DNA from: Elephas maximus indicus
Taxonomy: Eukaryota > Chordata > Mammalia > Proboscidea > Elephantidae
Reading direction: 5' to 3'
DNA: 64,000 nucleotides
Assembly (NCBI RefSeq): GCF_024166365.1
Contig: NC_064831.1
Location: forward strand, 29,502,768-29,566,767
The notes beneath the pieces are model-generated. The model was not told the DNA's origin. It did no database searches and worked only from the letters and a program-made list of their open reading frames with translations. Below, in pieces: positions 21,957 through 34,787 of this stretch. How positions within the stretch are numbered: the first letter of the stretch is position 1; each line of letters starts with the position of its first letter. A program made the translations under genes and the position numbers.

Positions 21957-22519
21957 GTGTTGTTGTTGTTAGGTGCCGTCAAGTCAGTTCCAACTCATAG
22001 CAACCCTATCCACAAGAGAACAAAATGCTCCCTGGTCCTGCGCCATCCTTACAATCATTGTTATGCTTGAGCCCATTGTTGCAGCCACTGTGTCAGTCCA
22101 CCTAGTTGAGGGTCTTCCTCTTTTCCACTGACCCTGTACTTTACCAAGCATGATGTCCTTCTCCAGGGAATGATCCCTCCTGACAACATGTCCAAATTGT
22201 GTAAGACACAGTCTCACCATCCTTGTTTCTAATGAGCATTTTCGTTGTACTTCTTCCAAGACAGATTTGTTCGTTCTTTTGGCAGTCCGTGGTATAGTCA
22301 ATGTTCTTCACCAACACCACAATTCAAAGGCATCAATTCTTCTCTGGTCTTCCTTATTCATAATCCAGCTTTCACATGAATATGATGCAATTGAAAATAC
22401 CATGGCTTGGGTTAGGCACACCTTAGTCTTCAAGGTGACATCTTTGTGTTTTGGCACTTTAAAGAGGTCCTTTGCAGCAGATTTTTTGCCCACAGCAATG
22501 CGTCTTTTGATTTCTTGAC
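21957..22519 (-). mobile_element. 5'-truncated RTE LINE with 7-bp TSD
   Basis: A 563-base copy of the RTE ORF end and 3' tail. On the - strand it encodes decayed segments such as ...FKVPKHKDVTLKTKVCLTQA. It interrupts L1C; TTCTGCT is duplicated at 21950-21956 and 22520-22526, and the L1 sequence continues uninterrupted if one copy is removed. Confidence 0.85.
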
Positions 22520-25417
22520 TTCTGCTATAATATTTATTATTTCCTTTCTTCTGGTGTGTGTGGGCTTCTTTTGCTGCTTTCTTCTATTTGTCCAAGTTGT
22601 AGGGTTGAAGTTTTGATTTTGACCCTTTCTTCTTTTTGATGTGTGCATTCATTGCTATAAATTGACCTCTAAGCACTGCTTTTGCTGTGTCCCAAAGGTT
22701 TTAGTGAGATCTGTTTTCATTCTCACTTGATTCTATGAGTTTTTTTATTCCATTCTCGATTTCTTCTATTACCCAGTGTTTTTTAAGCAAGCTGTTGTTC
22801 AGTTTCCATGTATTTAATTTTTTTCCTTGCTATTCTTTTAATTGATTTCTACTTTTATGGCATTGTGATCAGAGAAAATGCTTTGTATTATTTTGATGTT
22901 TCGGATTTTGTTGAGTCTTGCTTTGGGGCCTAAAATGTTGTCTATCCTGAAGAATGTTCCTTGTGCATTGGGAAAGAATGTATAATTTGCTATTGTTGGT
23001 TGGAGTTGTCTGTATATGTCTATGAGGTCAAGGTGGTTGATTGTGACATTTAGGTCTTCTGTATTTTTATTGAATTTCTTTCAATATGTTCTGTCCTTCA
23101 CCAAAAGTGGTGTGTTAAAGTCTCCTACTATTATTGTGGAACTGTCTGTTTCTCTTTTCAATGCCGTTAGAGTTTGTTTTATATATTTTGGAGCACTGTC
23201 ATTGGCTGCATATATATTTATTATGTTTATGTCCTCCTGGCGTATTGACCCGTTAATCATTATATATTGTCTTTCCTTATGCTTTATGATGGGTTTTGTT
23301 TTAAAGTCTATTTATCAGGGGTTAATTTTTTTTTTTTTTAATATTGCCACTTCTTCTCTTTTTTGGTTACTGTTTGTTTGATATGTTTTTTCCATCCTTT
23401 GAGTTTTAGTTTGTTTATGTCTTTGCTTCTAAAGTGTGCCTCTTGCAGACAGTATATGATGAATCATGTTTTTTTTAATCCATTCTGCCACTCTCTGTCA
23501 ATTCACTGGTGCATTTAAGCCATTTGTATTCAGCAAAATTATTGATAGGTATGAGTTTACTGCTATCATTTTGTTGTACTTTTTTTTTTCCTGTGGTGCT
23601 GACAGTTTCTTCTGCTTAATTTTCTGTGCTGAGGTTATTTTTACGGAATTTTTTTTTTTTCATTTCTTTCGTTGTTGTTGATTTTGTGTTTACTGTGTCT
23701 TTACGTTTTTCTTCTTTTTTATTTTGATGGGTAGGTTTCTTAGCTTCCTTTGTGGTTACCTTGAAATTTACCTGTATTTTCCTAAGTTTAATTTTTATTT
23801 CTTGATATTGCCTTGACTTCTTCTCCATATGGAAGTTCTATAACTACACCATTTATTCCCTCTTTTTTGTTTCGGCATACTGTTGTTTGCATATTGACAT
23901 CTTTGATTCCCTATATCGGTCTTTTAGCTTTGTTTTATGTTTGAGAATTCTTTATCTGTGATGATATCTGTTTGATCTATCCTGTGTCCTAATCTTGGAT
24001 TGTTGTCTGATGTTGTTGGTTCTCTAGCCAGAGGGCTCCCTTTAATATTTCTTGTAAGTATGGTCTGGTTTTTAGAAATTCCCTTAATTTCTGTTTATCT
24101 GATAATGTCCTAATTTTGCCATCATATTTGAGAGAAAAATTTCCTGAATATATAATTACTGGTTGCCAATTTTTCTTCTTCAAGGCTTTATGCCATCCCT
24201 TCTTGGTTTCTGCTGAGTAATTGGAGCTTAGTCTTATTGGTTCTCCTTTGTGATGACTTTTAATTTTTCCCTAGCTGCTCTCAGAATTTTCTTAGTCTTT
24301 GGTTTTGGCAGGTTTGATTATGATATGTCTTTGTGACTTTCTTTTGGGGTCTATCCTGTATAGGGTTCATTGAGCTTCTTGGATGGATAGCTTCTCATGT
24401 CTCATGATGTTAGGGAAGTTTTCTGCCAGCAATTCTTCAACATTTCTCTTTGTGTCTTCCATTGCCCACCCCCCGACCCTGTTCTGGAACTCCAATCACA
24501 CTCAAGTTTTTCCTCTTGATAGTGTCCCACATAGCTCTTTTTTTTCTCTCTGATTTCTCTTCAAACAAACTTGTGTCAAGTTTCACTAATTCTCTCTTCC
24601 ATTGTCTCAATTCTGTTCCTATATCCTAACGAGTTGCCTATTTCTGAAATTTTATTATTAATCTTTTGGATTTCTAATTGCTCTTTTTGTATGGTTTCTA
24701 ATTGTCTATTTATTTTGACCTTTTGTTCTTGTATTGTTTTCCTGAATTCTTCTATTGCTTTGTGGGTGTTTTCCTTGTTTTGTCTGTGTTTTCCCTGATC
24801 TCTTGGGGAATTCTGTATATTAGTCTTTTGAATTCTTTAACAGATGGTTTTATTGCTTTATCTTCCACCAGAAGATTTTCCTTTTCCTTATTTTGGTTGC
24901 TTTTGAGGCCATCTTGTCCTGCTGCTTTATGTGGTTTGTTATTGTCTGTTGCCTCTGAGGCATCAAGAATATATTTATTTATTTATTATGTATTTGCGGC
25001 ATACTGAATTTTTGTTTTGTTTTGATATGCCCAAGTAAACTGGGAGTGTGGTCACTAATCTGACCCTACTGAAGCTCTCACCTCCTGTCGCCATGTGGGT
25101 GGAGCAGCAAGTGGGCGTGTGAGCATGAGTCCCTGTTCACTGGTCTTGTGGGGCTGCTGAGGATGTAAGTGGCGTTTTTAATGAGGTGATATATCTGTCC
25201 TCCTGGTCACCTGGTCCTGGATGCAGGGGGTATTCTCCCTGATCATTGAGTTGGGTGTTGTGTGTGTACTCTTCCACCTGCCAGTTTGTTGGGGTGAAGG
25301 TGCCTGGGTTGTTGGTCACTGAGTGAGTGGTTTGTAGAATTTCAGTGACAGTTCTAGGTGGGCCAGGCTGCGTGGGGGTGTTTAGAGTATGCATGAGTCT
25401 CCAGCTGAAGGGGGGGG

Positions 25418-25936
25418 TGTTATGGTTTAATTGTGTCCCCAAAAAATGTGTATCAACTTGGCTAGGCCATGATTCAAAGTATTGTGTGATTGTCCACCAT
25501 TTTGTCATGTGATGTGATTTTCCTACATGTTGTAAATTCTATCTCTATAATGTTAATGAGCCAGGATTAGAAATTATGTTAATGAGGCAGGACTCAATCT
25601 ACAAGACTAGGTTGTATCTCGAGCCAGTCTCTTTTGAGATATAAAAGACAGACACGAGCAGAGAGACAGAGGGACCTCATTCCACCAAGAAAGTAGTGCC
25701 AGGGGAAGTGTTTGTCCTTTGGACCTGGGGTTCCTGTGCTGAGAAACCCCTAGACCAAGGAAAAATTGATGACAAGGACCTTTCCCCACAGCTGACAGAG
25801 AAATAAAGCCTTACCCTGAAGCTGGCACCCTGAATTTGGACTTCTAGCCTACTTGAATACGAGAGAATAAATTTCTGTTTGTTAAAGCCATCCACTTGTG
25901 GTATTTCTGTTATACCAGCAGTAGATAACTAAGACA
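25418..25936 (+). mobile_element. LTR-type element, most complete copy
   Basis: Starts TGTTATGG, ends CTAAGACA and carries an AATAAA near the 3' end (TGAGAGAATAAATTTC-like). It interrupts the L1C 5' UTR. Layout (TG...CA, about 519 bases, poly(A) signal near the end) fits a solo LTR of ERVL/MaLR type; no internal genes are present. Confidence 0.75.
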
Positions 25937-27205
25937 GAAGGTGATGTGGGGGCAAGGTAGGGGTTGTCACTTGCCCACAGGTACCCAATTGGAGGGCATA
26001 CCCCTGTCCACTAGAGCATGTCGTGAGGGAGGTTGTGCAGCTGGTCCTCGGGTGCCTATTGTCATTGGCTGGAGGGAGTTGGGGGCACCACTGGCCCTCA
26101 GACCCCCAGTACAGGTGGCTAGATGGAGTGGGTAGTACTGTTGGGCCTCAGGGCCCCTAGCATGGGTGGCTGAGCTCCCAGCTTAGAGGTTGAGACAGTG
26201 GTGAGTGCCACCAGGCTGCATTCGTGAGTGGGAATGAGAGATGGTGAGGCAGGCAGGAGTACCACCCAGACCCACAAACCTCTGGCATGGGGGCCTGGGG
26301 TGGGTGCAGTTAACTTTCACAGGGCAAGAAGCACTCCTGCCTGACTCTGGCTGTGAGTGCAGAGTCAGTCCTGCTTGGCTGTACCAGGGAGAGTGGGTTT
26401 TGGCTGGGACTGCTGCTTGCTTTATCTCAGTATGGCTGCGCTGTGCAGGCTTGACCAGCAGAGTGCTGGCACAGGTAACCAGAGGGGGATTATACTGTAC
26501 TATGAAAAATTGTATGCCAACAAATTAGATAACCTAGGTGAAACTGACAAATTCTTAGAAAGACACAAAATACCAAAACTGACCAAAGAACAAATGGAAA
26601 ATTTGAATAGACTTATCACAAGTAAAGAGATTGAGTTAGTAATCAAAAAATTTCCCACAAAGAAAGCTCAGGCCCTGATACCTTCACTGGTGAATTCTAC
26701 CAAATGTTTAATACTATCTCTTGTAAATTCCTCTAAAAATAGAATAGGAAAGAACACTCCCCAACTCATTCTATGAAGCCAGTATTATCCTGAAACCAAA
26801 ACCAAATACATCACAAGAAAATTACAGACAAATATTCCTTATGAATATAGATGCAAAAATTCTCAACAAAATACTAGCAAACCAAGTCTAGGGAACATAT
26901 AAAAAGTATTATACATCACTACCAAGTGAGATTTACCCCAGGAATGCTAGGTTAGTTTAATGTATTGAAAATCAATCAATGTAATATGCCATATTACTAG
27001 ACTAAAGGGGAAAAATCACGTGATCATATCAATAGATACAGAAAGGCACTGAAAAATATTTTAAAAGCCATCTACAAAAACTTCAGAGCTAACACCGTAC
27101 TTAATGGTGAAATACTGAATGCTTTCCCTCTAAGATGAGGAAAAATACAATATGTCCATCACCACTACTATTCCATATATTACTGGAATTTCTAGCCAGC
27201 ACAAT

Positions 27206-27352
27206 AAAGCAAGAAGAAGAGGGAGAAGATGAAGAAGATGGAGAAGAAGGAGAAGGAAGAGAAATTAATAGAGAAGAGAAGGAAAAAGAGAGAGAAAGAG
27301 AAAGGAAGGAAGGGAAGAGAGAAAGAGGGAGGGAGGGAGACAGAAAGAAAGA
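27206..27352 (+). repeat. Homopurine GAA/GGA/GAAA tract
   Basis: About 150 bases of almost pure purine with drifting GAA, GGAGAA, GAGA and GGAAGG units. It lies where L1 ORF2 normally has a short A/G-rich stretch (before GGAAGAAGTAAAACT), so it looks like a local expansion of L1 sequence. Confidence 0.85.
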
Positions 27353-27589
27353 TGATACATCTGGAAAGAAAAGGAAGAAGTAAAACTATCTGTTTACAGA
27401 TGTCATGATCTTGTGCATAGAAAATCCTAAGAAATATACTAAAAAATTATTAAAACTAATAAATGAATTCAGAAAGGTTACAGGATACAAGGTCAAAATA
27501 CAAAAGTCAATTGTATTTCTACACACTAGCAATAAACAACCTAAAAGGAAGTAGGAAAATAATTCAATTTACTATAGCATCATAAAAAA

Positions 27590-27770
27590 TAAAGCACTTG
27601 GCTGCTGACCTAAATGTTGGCAGTTCCAACTCACCCAGAGGGTCTGCGGAAGAAAGACTTGGTGATCTGCTTCTGTAAAGAAAACCCTATGGGGCAGGTC
27701 TACTCTGTCACATGGGGTCACTATGAGCTGGAATCGACTAGGCGGCACCCAACAAAAATAACAAGATGGC
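27590..27770 (+). mobile_element. AfroSINE
   Basis: Diverged head (CTTGGCTGCTGACC, GGCAGTTCCAACTC), body 'gggcaggtctactctg', tail 'gagctggaatcgac', A-rich end. Inserted in the old L1. Confidence 0.8.
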
Positions 27771-28445
27771 AATAATAAAGAAAAAAAAAGTTAGATAAAA
27801 ACAAGACTTGGTTAGAATGTGGAGATATTGGAATCCCTCATACACTACTGGTGGGAATGTAAAATAGTGCAGTCAGTTTTGGAAAGAGTTTGGATGTTCC
27901 TCAAAAAAATTAAAATAAAAGTTACCGTTGTTGTTTTTGTTGTTAGGTGACGTTAAGTAAGTTCCAACTCATAGCTACCCCCTGCACAATAGAATGAAAC
28001 ACTGCCCAGTCCTGCTCCACCCTCACAGTTGTTGCTGTTTGAGCCCATTGTTGCAACCACTGGGGTAATCCATCTGGTTGAGGGTCTTCTTCCTTTTCGC
28101 TGACCCTCAACTTTATCAAACCTAATGTCCTTTTCCAGGGACTTGTCCCTCCTGATAATATGTCCAAATTAAGTGAGACAAAGTCTCACTATCCTCGCTT
28201 CTAAGGAGCATTCTGGCTGTACTTCTTCAAAGACAGATTTGTTCAATTCTATATTCTTCACCAACACTGTAACTCAAGTGCATCAGTTCTTCCATCTTTC
28301 TTATTCATTGTCCAGCCTTCACAAGCATATGAGGCAATTGAAAATACCATGACTTGGGTCAGGCATGCCTTAGTTCTTAATGTGACATCCTTGCTTTTGA
28401 ACACTTCAAAGAGGTCTTTCTAGCAGATTTGCTCAATGCAGTATG

Positions 28446-28817
28446 TCATTTGATTTCTTGACTGCTGTTTATATTGGCGTTAATTGTAGATCTAAGTAAA
28501 ACGAAGTCCTTGACAACTTCAGTCTTCTCTCCATCTATCATGATGTTGTTTATTGGTCCAGTTGTAAGGATTATTGTTTTCTGTATGTTAAGGTGCAATC
28601 CATAGCAAAGGCTGTAGTCTTTAATCTTCATCAGTAAGTGCTTCAAGTCCTCTTCACTTTCAACAAGCAAGGTTGTGTCATCTGCATATCGCGGATTGTT
28701 AATGAGTCTTCCTCCAATACTGACACCACCTTCTTCTTCATATAGTCCAGCTTCTTGGATTATTTGCTCAGCATATAGATTGAATAAGTATGGTGAAAAA
28801 ATACAACCCTGACACAC
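28446..28817 (-). pseudogene. RTE reverse transcriptase fragment with intact YADD
   Basis: A 123-codon open stretch on the - strand holds the RTE palm domain: QGCIFSPYLFNLYAEQI, then GGRLINNPRYADDTTLLVES, and then the following LKIKDYSLCYGLHLN block. The catalytic Asp pair is present. Flanking frameshifts and a SINE insertion upstream mean no whole protein can be made. In life the enzyme would copy LINE RNA at the nicked target. Confidence 0.8.
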
Positions 28818-29636
28818 ACCTTTTCTGATTTTAAACCATTCAGTAGCCCCTTGTTCTGTTCAAATGACTGCGTATTAGTCTATGTACAGGTTCCTTGGAA
28901 CGCAATTATGTGTCCTGGAATTCCCCTTCTTCACAATGTTATCATTTGTTGTGATTCACACAGTCAAACGCCTTTGCATAGCCAATAAAACACAAGTAAA
29001 CATTTTTCTGGTACTCTCTGCATTCAGCCAAGATCAATTTGACATAAGCCATGATATCCCTCATTCCATATCCTCTTCTGAATGCAGCATGAATTTGTAG
29101 CAGTTCCCTGTCAATGTACTACTGCAATTGTTTTTTTTTAACTTATCTTCAGCAAATTTTACTTGCATGTAATATTAATGATACTTTCGATAATTTCCAC
29201 ATTCTGTTGGATCACCTCTTTTTGGAATGGGTATAAATATGAATCTTTTCCAGTTGGTTGGCCAGGTAGCTATCTTCCAAATTTCTTGGCATAGATGAGT
29301 GAGCACTTCCAGTGTTGCTTCCACTTGTTGAAACACCTCAGTGGGTAATCTGTCAATTCCTGAAGCCTTGTTTTTGCCAATGCCTTCAGTGAAGCTTGGG
29401 CTTCTTCCTTCAGTACCATTGGTTCTTCATCATATGCTACCTCTTGAAATGGTTGAATGTTGATCAATTCTTTTTGGTACAGTGACTGTGTATTCCTTCC
29501 ATCTTCTTTGGATACTTCCTGCATCATTCAATTTTTTGCCCATAGAATCAGTCAATATTGCAACTCGAGGCTTGAATTTTTCCTCAGTTCTTTCAGCTTG
29601 AGTAATGTTGAGTGTGTTCTTCCCTTTGTTTTTCTA

Positions 29637-29795
29637 TTAAAGTATTCGGCTGCTAACCTACCAGCCACTCTGCAGGAGAAAGATACGGCAGTCTGTTTCC
29701 ATAAAGATTTACAGCCTTGGAAATCCTGTGGGGGCAGTTCTACTCTGTCTTATAGAGTCGTTATAAGCTGGAATCAACTCGACGGCAGTAGGTAA
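29637..29795 (+). mobile_element. AfroSINE inside the RTE ORF
   Basis: GTATTCGGCTGCTAACC head remnant, 'gggcagttctactctg' body, 'gctggaatcaactcgac' tail. It lies opposite to the host RTE's strand. Confidence 0.8.
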
Positions 29796-30440
29796 CTTCA
29801 GGTCTTTACATTTCGATATAATATTTTGTCTTCTCACGCTGCCCTTTGAAATCTTCTGTTTAGCTATTTTACTTGATCATCTCTTCCTTTTGCTTTGGCT
29901 ATGCTATACTCAAGAGCAAATTTCAGAGTCCTTTCTGACATCCATTTTGGTCTTTTCTTTCTTTCTTGTCTTTTTAATGACCTTTTGCTTTCTTGGTGTA
30001 TGATGTCCTTGGTGTCATCCCACAACTCAACTGGTCTTCAATCATTAGTGTTCAATGCATCAAATCTATGCTTGAGATGGTCTCTAAATTCAGGTGGGAT
30101 ATACTCTAGGCTGTACTTTGTTTCTTGTGGGCTTGTTATAATTTTCTTCAGCTTCAACTTGAGCTTGTTCTGACTGATGATATTGAGCTTCTCTATCATC
30201 TCTTTCCACAGATATTGTGATTTGATTCCTGTGTATTCCATTCAGCAAGGTCCACACATATAGTCGCCATTTATGTTGTTGAAAAAATGTATTTCCAATG
30301 AATAAGTTGTTGGCCATGCAAAAATTCTATCATGCAATCACCAGCATCATTTCTATCACCAAAGGCCATATTTTCCAACTGATCCTTCTTCTTTGTTTCC
30401 AACATTTCCATTCCAATCACCAGTAATTAGCAGTGTATCT

Positions 30441-33400
30441 TTTTTTTCAATTTTTATTGTGCTTTAAGTGAAAGTTTACAAATCAAGTCAATCTCTCATA
30501 CAAAAATTTATATACATCTTGCTATATACTCCTAGTTGCTCTCCTCCTAATGAGACAGCACAGTCCTTCTCTCCACTCTCTGTTTTCAAGTCCATTCAGC
30601 CAGCATCTGACCCCTCTGCCCTCTCCAGACAGGAGCTGCCCACATAGTCTCATGTGCCTACTTGATCCAAGAATCTTGCTCCTCACCAGTATCATTTTCT
30701 ATCCTATAGTCCAGTCCAATACCTGTCTGAAGAGTTGGCTTTGGGAATGGTTCTTGTCTTGGGCTGACAGAAGATCTGGGGACCATGACTTCCAGGATCC
30801 TTCTAGTCTCGGTCAGACCATTAAGTCTGGCCTTTTTATGAGAACTTGAGGTCTGCATCACACTGCTCTCCTGCTCCCACAGGGGTTCTCTGTTGTGTTC
30901 CCTGTTAGGGCAGTCATCAGTTGTAGCCAGGCACCATCTGGTTGTTCTGCTCTTGCTGATGTAGTCTCTGGTTTATGTGGCCCTTTCTGCCTCTTGGGCT
31001 CATAATTACCTTGTGTCTTTGGTGTTCTTCATTCTCCTTTGCTTCAGGTGGGTCGAGACCAATTCATGCATCTTAGATGGCCGCTTGTTAACGTTTAAGA
31101 CCCCAGACACCACTCTCTGAAGTGAGATGCAGAATGTTTTCTTAATAGGTTTTATTATGCTACTTGACCTAGATGTCCTCTGAAACCATGGTCCCCAAAC
31201 CCCCGTCCCTGTTACACTGGCCTTCGAAGTGTTCAGTTTACTCAGGGAACTTCTTTGCTTTTGGTTCAGTCCAGTTGTGCTGGCCTCTCCTGTACTGTGT
31301 GTTGTCTTTCCCTTCACCTAAAATAGTTATTGTCTACTATCTAATTAGTGAATACCCACCTCCCTCCCTACTCTCATAACCATCAAAGAATGTTTTCTTC
31401 TCTGTCTAAAGTATTTCTCAAGTTCTTATACTAGTGGTCTCATACAATATTTGTCCTTTTACAGCTGAGTAATTTCACTCAGCATAATGCTTTCCAGATT
31501 CCTCCATGTTATGAAATGCTTCACAGATTCATCATTGTTTTTTATCGATGCGTAGTATTCCATTGGGTGAATATATCATAATTTATTTATCCATTCATCC
31601 GTTGATGGGCACGTTGGTTGCTTCCATCTTTTTGCTATTGTAAACAGTGCTGCAATGAACATGGGTGTGCATATATCTGTTCATGTAAAGGCTCTTATTT
31701 CTCTAGGATATAGTCCAAGGAGTAGGATTGCTGGATTGTATGGTAATTCTATTTCTAGCTTTTTAAGGAAGTGCCAAATCGATGTCCAAAGTGGTTGTAC
31801 TATTTTCCATTCCCACCAGCAGTGTATAAGTGTTCCAGTCTCTCCACAACCTCTCCAACATTTATTATTTTCTGTTTTTTGGATTAATGCCAGCCTTGTT
31901 GGAGCGAGATGGAATGTCATTGTAGTTTTGATTTGCATTTCTCTTTTTTTTTTTTAATGGCTAATGATCATGAGCATTTCCTCATGTATCTGTTAGCTAC
32001 AAGAATGTCTTCTTTAGTGAAGTGTCTGTTCATATCCTTCGCCCATTTTTTAATTGGGTTATTGGTCTTTTTGTAGTTGTTTTTGAAGTATCATGTAGAC
32101 TTTAGAGATCAGACACTGATCAGAAATGTCATAGCCAAAAGCTTTTTCCCAGTGTGTGGGTAATCTTTCTACTCTTTTGGTGAAGTCTTTGGATGAGCAT
32201 TGGTGTTTGATTTTTACGAGCTCCCAGTTATCTAGTTTCTCTTCTGGTGTTTCTGCATTGTTAGTAATGTTTTATGTACTGTTTATGCCACGTATTAGAG
32301 CTCCTAGCATTGTCCCTATTTTTTTTACATGATCTTTATCACTTTAGATTTTATACTTAGGTTGTTGATCCATTTTGAGTTAGTTTCTGTGCTTGGTGTG
32401 AGGTATGGGTCTTGTTTCATTTTTTTGCAAATGGATATCCAGTTATGCCAGCACCATTTGTTAAAGAACTGTCTTTTCCCCATTTAAATGACTTTGGGGC
32501 TTTGTCAAATATCTGCTGCTCATATGTGGATGGATTTATGCCTGGATTCTCAATTCTGTTCCATTGGTCTATGTATCTGTTGTACCAGTACCAGGCTGTT
32601 TTGTCTACTGTGTAGGTATAATAGGTTCTAAAATCAGGAACTGTGAGGCCTCCCACTTTGTTCTTCTTTTTCAGTAATGCTTTACTTCACTGGGGCCTCT
32701 TTCCCTTCCATATGAAGTTGGTGATTTATTTCTCTATTTCATTAAAAAATGTCATTGGACTTTGGATTGGAATTGCTTTGTACCTATAGACCACTTTTGG
32801 TAGAATAGATATTTTTACAATGTTAAGTCTTCCTATCCATGAGCAAGGTATGTTTTTCCACTTAGGTAGGCCTCTTTTGGTGTCTTGCAGTAGCACCTTG
32901 TAGTTTCCTTTGTATAGGTCTTTTATGTCTCTGGTAAGATTTATTCTTAAGTATTTTATCTTCCTGGGGGCTACTGTTAATGGTATTGATTTTGTGATTT
33001 CCTCTTCGATGTTCTTTTTGTTAGTGTAGAGGAATCCAGTTGATTTTTGTATGTTTATCTTGTATCCTGATGCTCTGCTGAGCTGTTCTATTAGTTTCAG
33101 TTGTTTTCTTGAGGATTCCTTAGGGTTTTCTGTGTATAAGATCATGTCATCTGCAAATAGAGGTACTTTTACTTCTTCCTTACCAGCCTGGATGCGCTTT
33201 ATGTCTTTATCTATTTTTTAATTGCTATGGCTAGGACCTCCAGCACAATGTTGAATAAGAGTGGTGATAAAGGGCATCCTTGTCTGGTTCCCCATCTTAA
33301 GGGGAATGCTTTGAGCCTCTCTCCATTTAGGATGATGTTGGCTCCTGGCTTTGTATAAATGCCCTTTATTATGTTGAGGAATTTTCCTTCTATCCCTATT

Positions 33401-33999
33401 TTGCTGAGAGTTTTTATCATGAACGGGTGTTGAACTTTGTCAAATGCCTTTTCTGCATCAATTGATAAGATCATGTGGTTCTTGTCTTTTGTTTTATTTC
33501 TATGATGGATTACATTAATTGTTTTTCTAATGTTGAACCATCCCTGCATACCTGGTATGAATCCCACTTGGTCATGGTGAATTAGTTTTTTTGATATGTT
33601 GTTGAATTTTATTGGCTAGAATTTTGTTGCGGATTTTTGCATCTAAGTTCCTCAGGGATGTAAGTCTGTAATTTTCTTTTTTTTGTGGTGTCTTTTTTTT
33701 CTTTTTACCTGGTTTTGGTATCAGGGATATGCTGACTTCATAGAATGAGTTTGGGAGTATTCCATTCTTTTCTATGCTCTGAAATACCTTTAGTAGTAGT
33801 GGTGTTAACTTTTCTCTGAAAGTTTGGTAGAACTCCCCAGTGAAGCTGTCTGGGCCAGGGCTTTTTTTTGTTGGGAGTTTTTTAATTACCTTTTCAATCT
33901 CTTCTTTTGTTATGGGTTTATTTAGTTGTTCTACCTCTGTTTGTGTTAGTTTAGGTGGGTAGTGTGTTTCTAGAAATTCATCCATTTCTTCTAGGTTAT
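30441..33999 (-). mobile_element. 5'-truncated L1 inside RTE, 11-bp TSD
   Basis: A 3.56 kb - strand L1: T-run and 3' UTR from 30441, distal ORF2 (31450-32650), reverse transcriptase (to about 33590) and part of the upstream ORF2, ending at 33999. CAGTGTATCTT is duplicated exactly at 30431-30441 and 34000-34010. Joining the RTE across one copy restores continuity. The FADD motif is present near 33145-33160, but the frame is broken several times. Confidence 0.9.
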
Positions 34000-34787
34000 C
34001 AGTGTATCTTGATTGCATGTTCGATCAACTTCAGACTGCAGAAGTTGGTAAAAATCTTTAATTTCTTTATCTTTGGTGTTCGTAGTTGGTGCATAAATTT
34101 GAATAATAGTTATATTAATTGTTCTTCCTTGTAGGTGTGTGGATATTATTCTATCACTGATAGATCTTGAAATATTCTTTCTGACAGCGAACGTGACACC
34201 ATTCCTCTTCGGTTTGTCATTCTAGGCATAGTAGGCTGTATTATTATCCAATTCACAATCGCAAATACCAGGCCATTTCAGCTTACTAATGCCCAGGACA
34301 TTGATCTTTATGCTTTACATTTCATTTTTCATGACTTCCAATTTTCCTTATTCATACCTCTTATGTTCCACATTCCAATAATTAGTGGATATTTGCAGCT
34401 TTTTCTTCTCATTTTAAGTCACGCCACATCAGTAAATGAAGGTCCCAAAAGCTTTACTCCATACACATCATTAAGATTGACTCTACTTTGAGGAGGCAGC
34501 TCTTCTCCAGTTGTATTTTGAGTGCCTTCCAACCTGAGGGGTTCAGCTTCCGGCACTATATCAATGTTCCCCTGCTATCCATAAGGTTTTCATTGGCCAA
34601 TTTTTTCAGAAGTAGATCACGAGATCCTTTTTCCCAGTCTGTCTTAATCTGGAAGCTCCTGTGAAATCTGTCCACCAGGGGGGACCCTACTGGTATTTGA
34701 AATACTGGTGACATAGAGTCCAGCATTGTAGCAACACAGGCCACAACAGTACTACAAACTGACAGACTGACAGATGAGCAGTGGAGT

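Larger units (their letters stand above)
20248..26472 (-). mobile_element. Long - strand L1 (L1C) with 5' UTR, rearranged
   Basis: Read on the - strand: GC-rich 5' UTR (26472 to about 24970), ORF1 (about 24900-24000), ORF2 endonuclease (about 23900-22530) and reverse transcriptase (to 20894), then the distal ORF2 end (20737-20248). The 3' UTR and poly(A) are absent; the ORF2 end abuts the RTE tail at 20247. About 1.7 kb of ORF2 after the reverse-transcriptase core is replaced by an LTR fragment at 20738-20893. Other inserts are an RTE piece (21957-22519) and an LTR (25418-25936). No intact frames. Confidence 0.8.
26472..27926 (+). mobile_element. Old L1, left segment
   Basis: L1 ORF2 reverse-transcriptase and thumb remnants on the + strand. 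The catalytic motif is decayed to FTDV (about 27395-27406). An AfroSINE (+) lies at about 27590-27770 and a homopurine expansion at 27206-27352. The sequence continues logically at 34788 on the far side of the RTE insertion. Confidence 0.8.
27927..34787 (-). mobile_element. Near full-length RTE LINE split by an L1
   Basis: Without the L1 at 30441-33999 the element is about 3.3 kb, the normal size of an RTE. On the - strand it runs from a 5' leader (34787 to about 34400) through endonuclease (about 34390-34011 and 30440-30090) and a middle domain (about 30240-29270) to the reverse transcriptase. The YADD motif (NPRYADDTTLL) is intact near 28670-28700. The 3' tail ends at about 27927. An AfroSINE (about 29637-29795) interrupts the ORF. 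A short GTTACC direct repeat (27921-27926 and 34788-34793) fits a target duplication in the old L1. Confidence 0.85.

Noticed and set aside
27135..27383. Acidic/basic low-complexity protein
   Set aside because: It is translation of the homopurine tract inside a dead L1 reverse transcriptase region.
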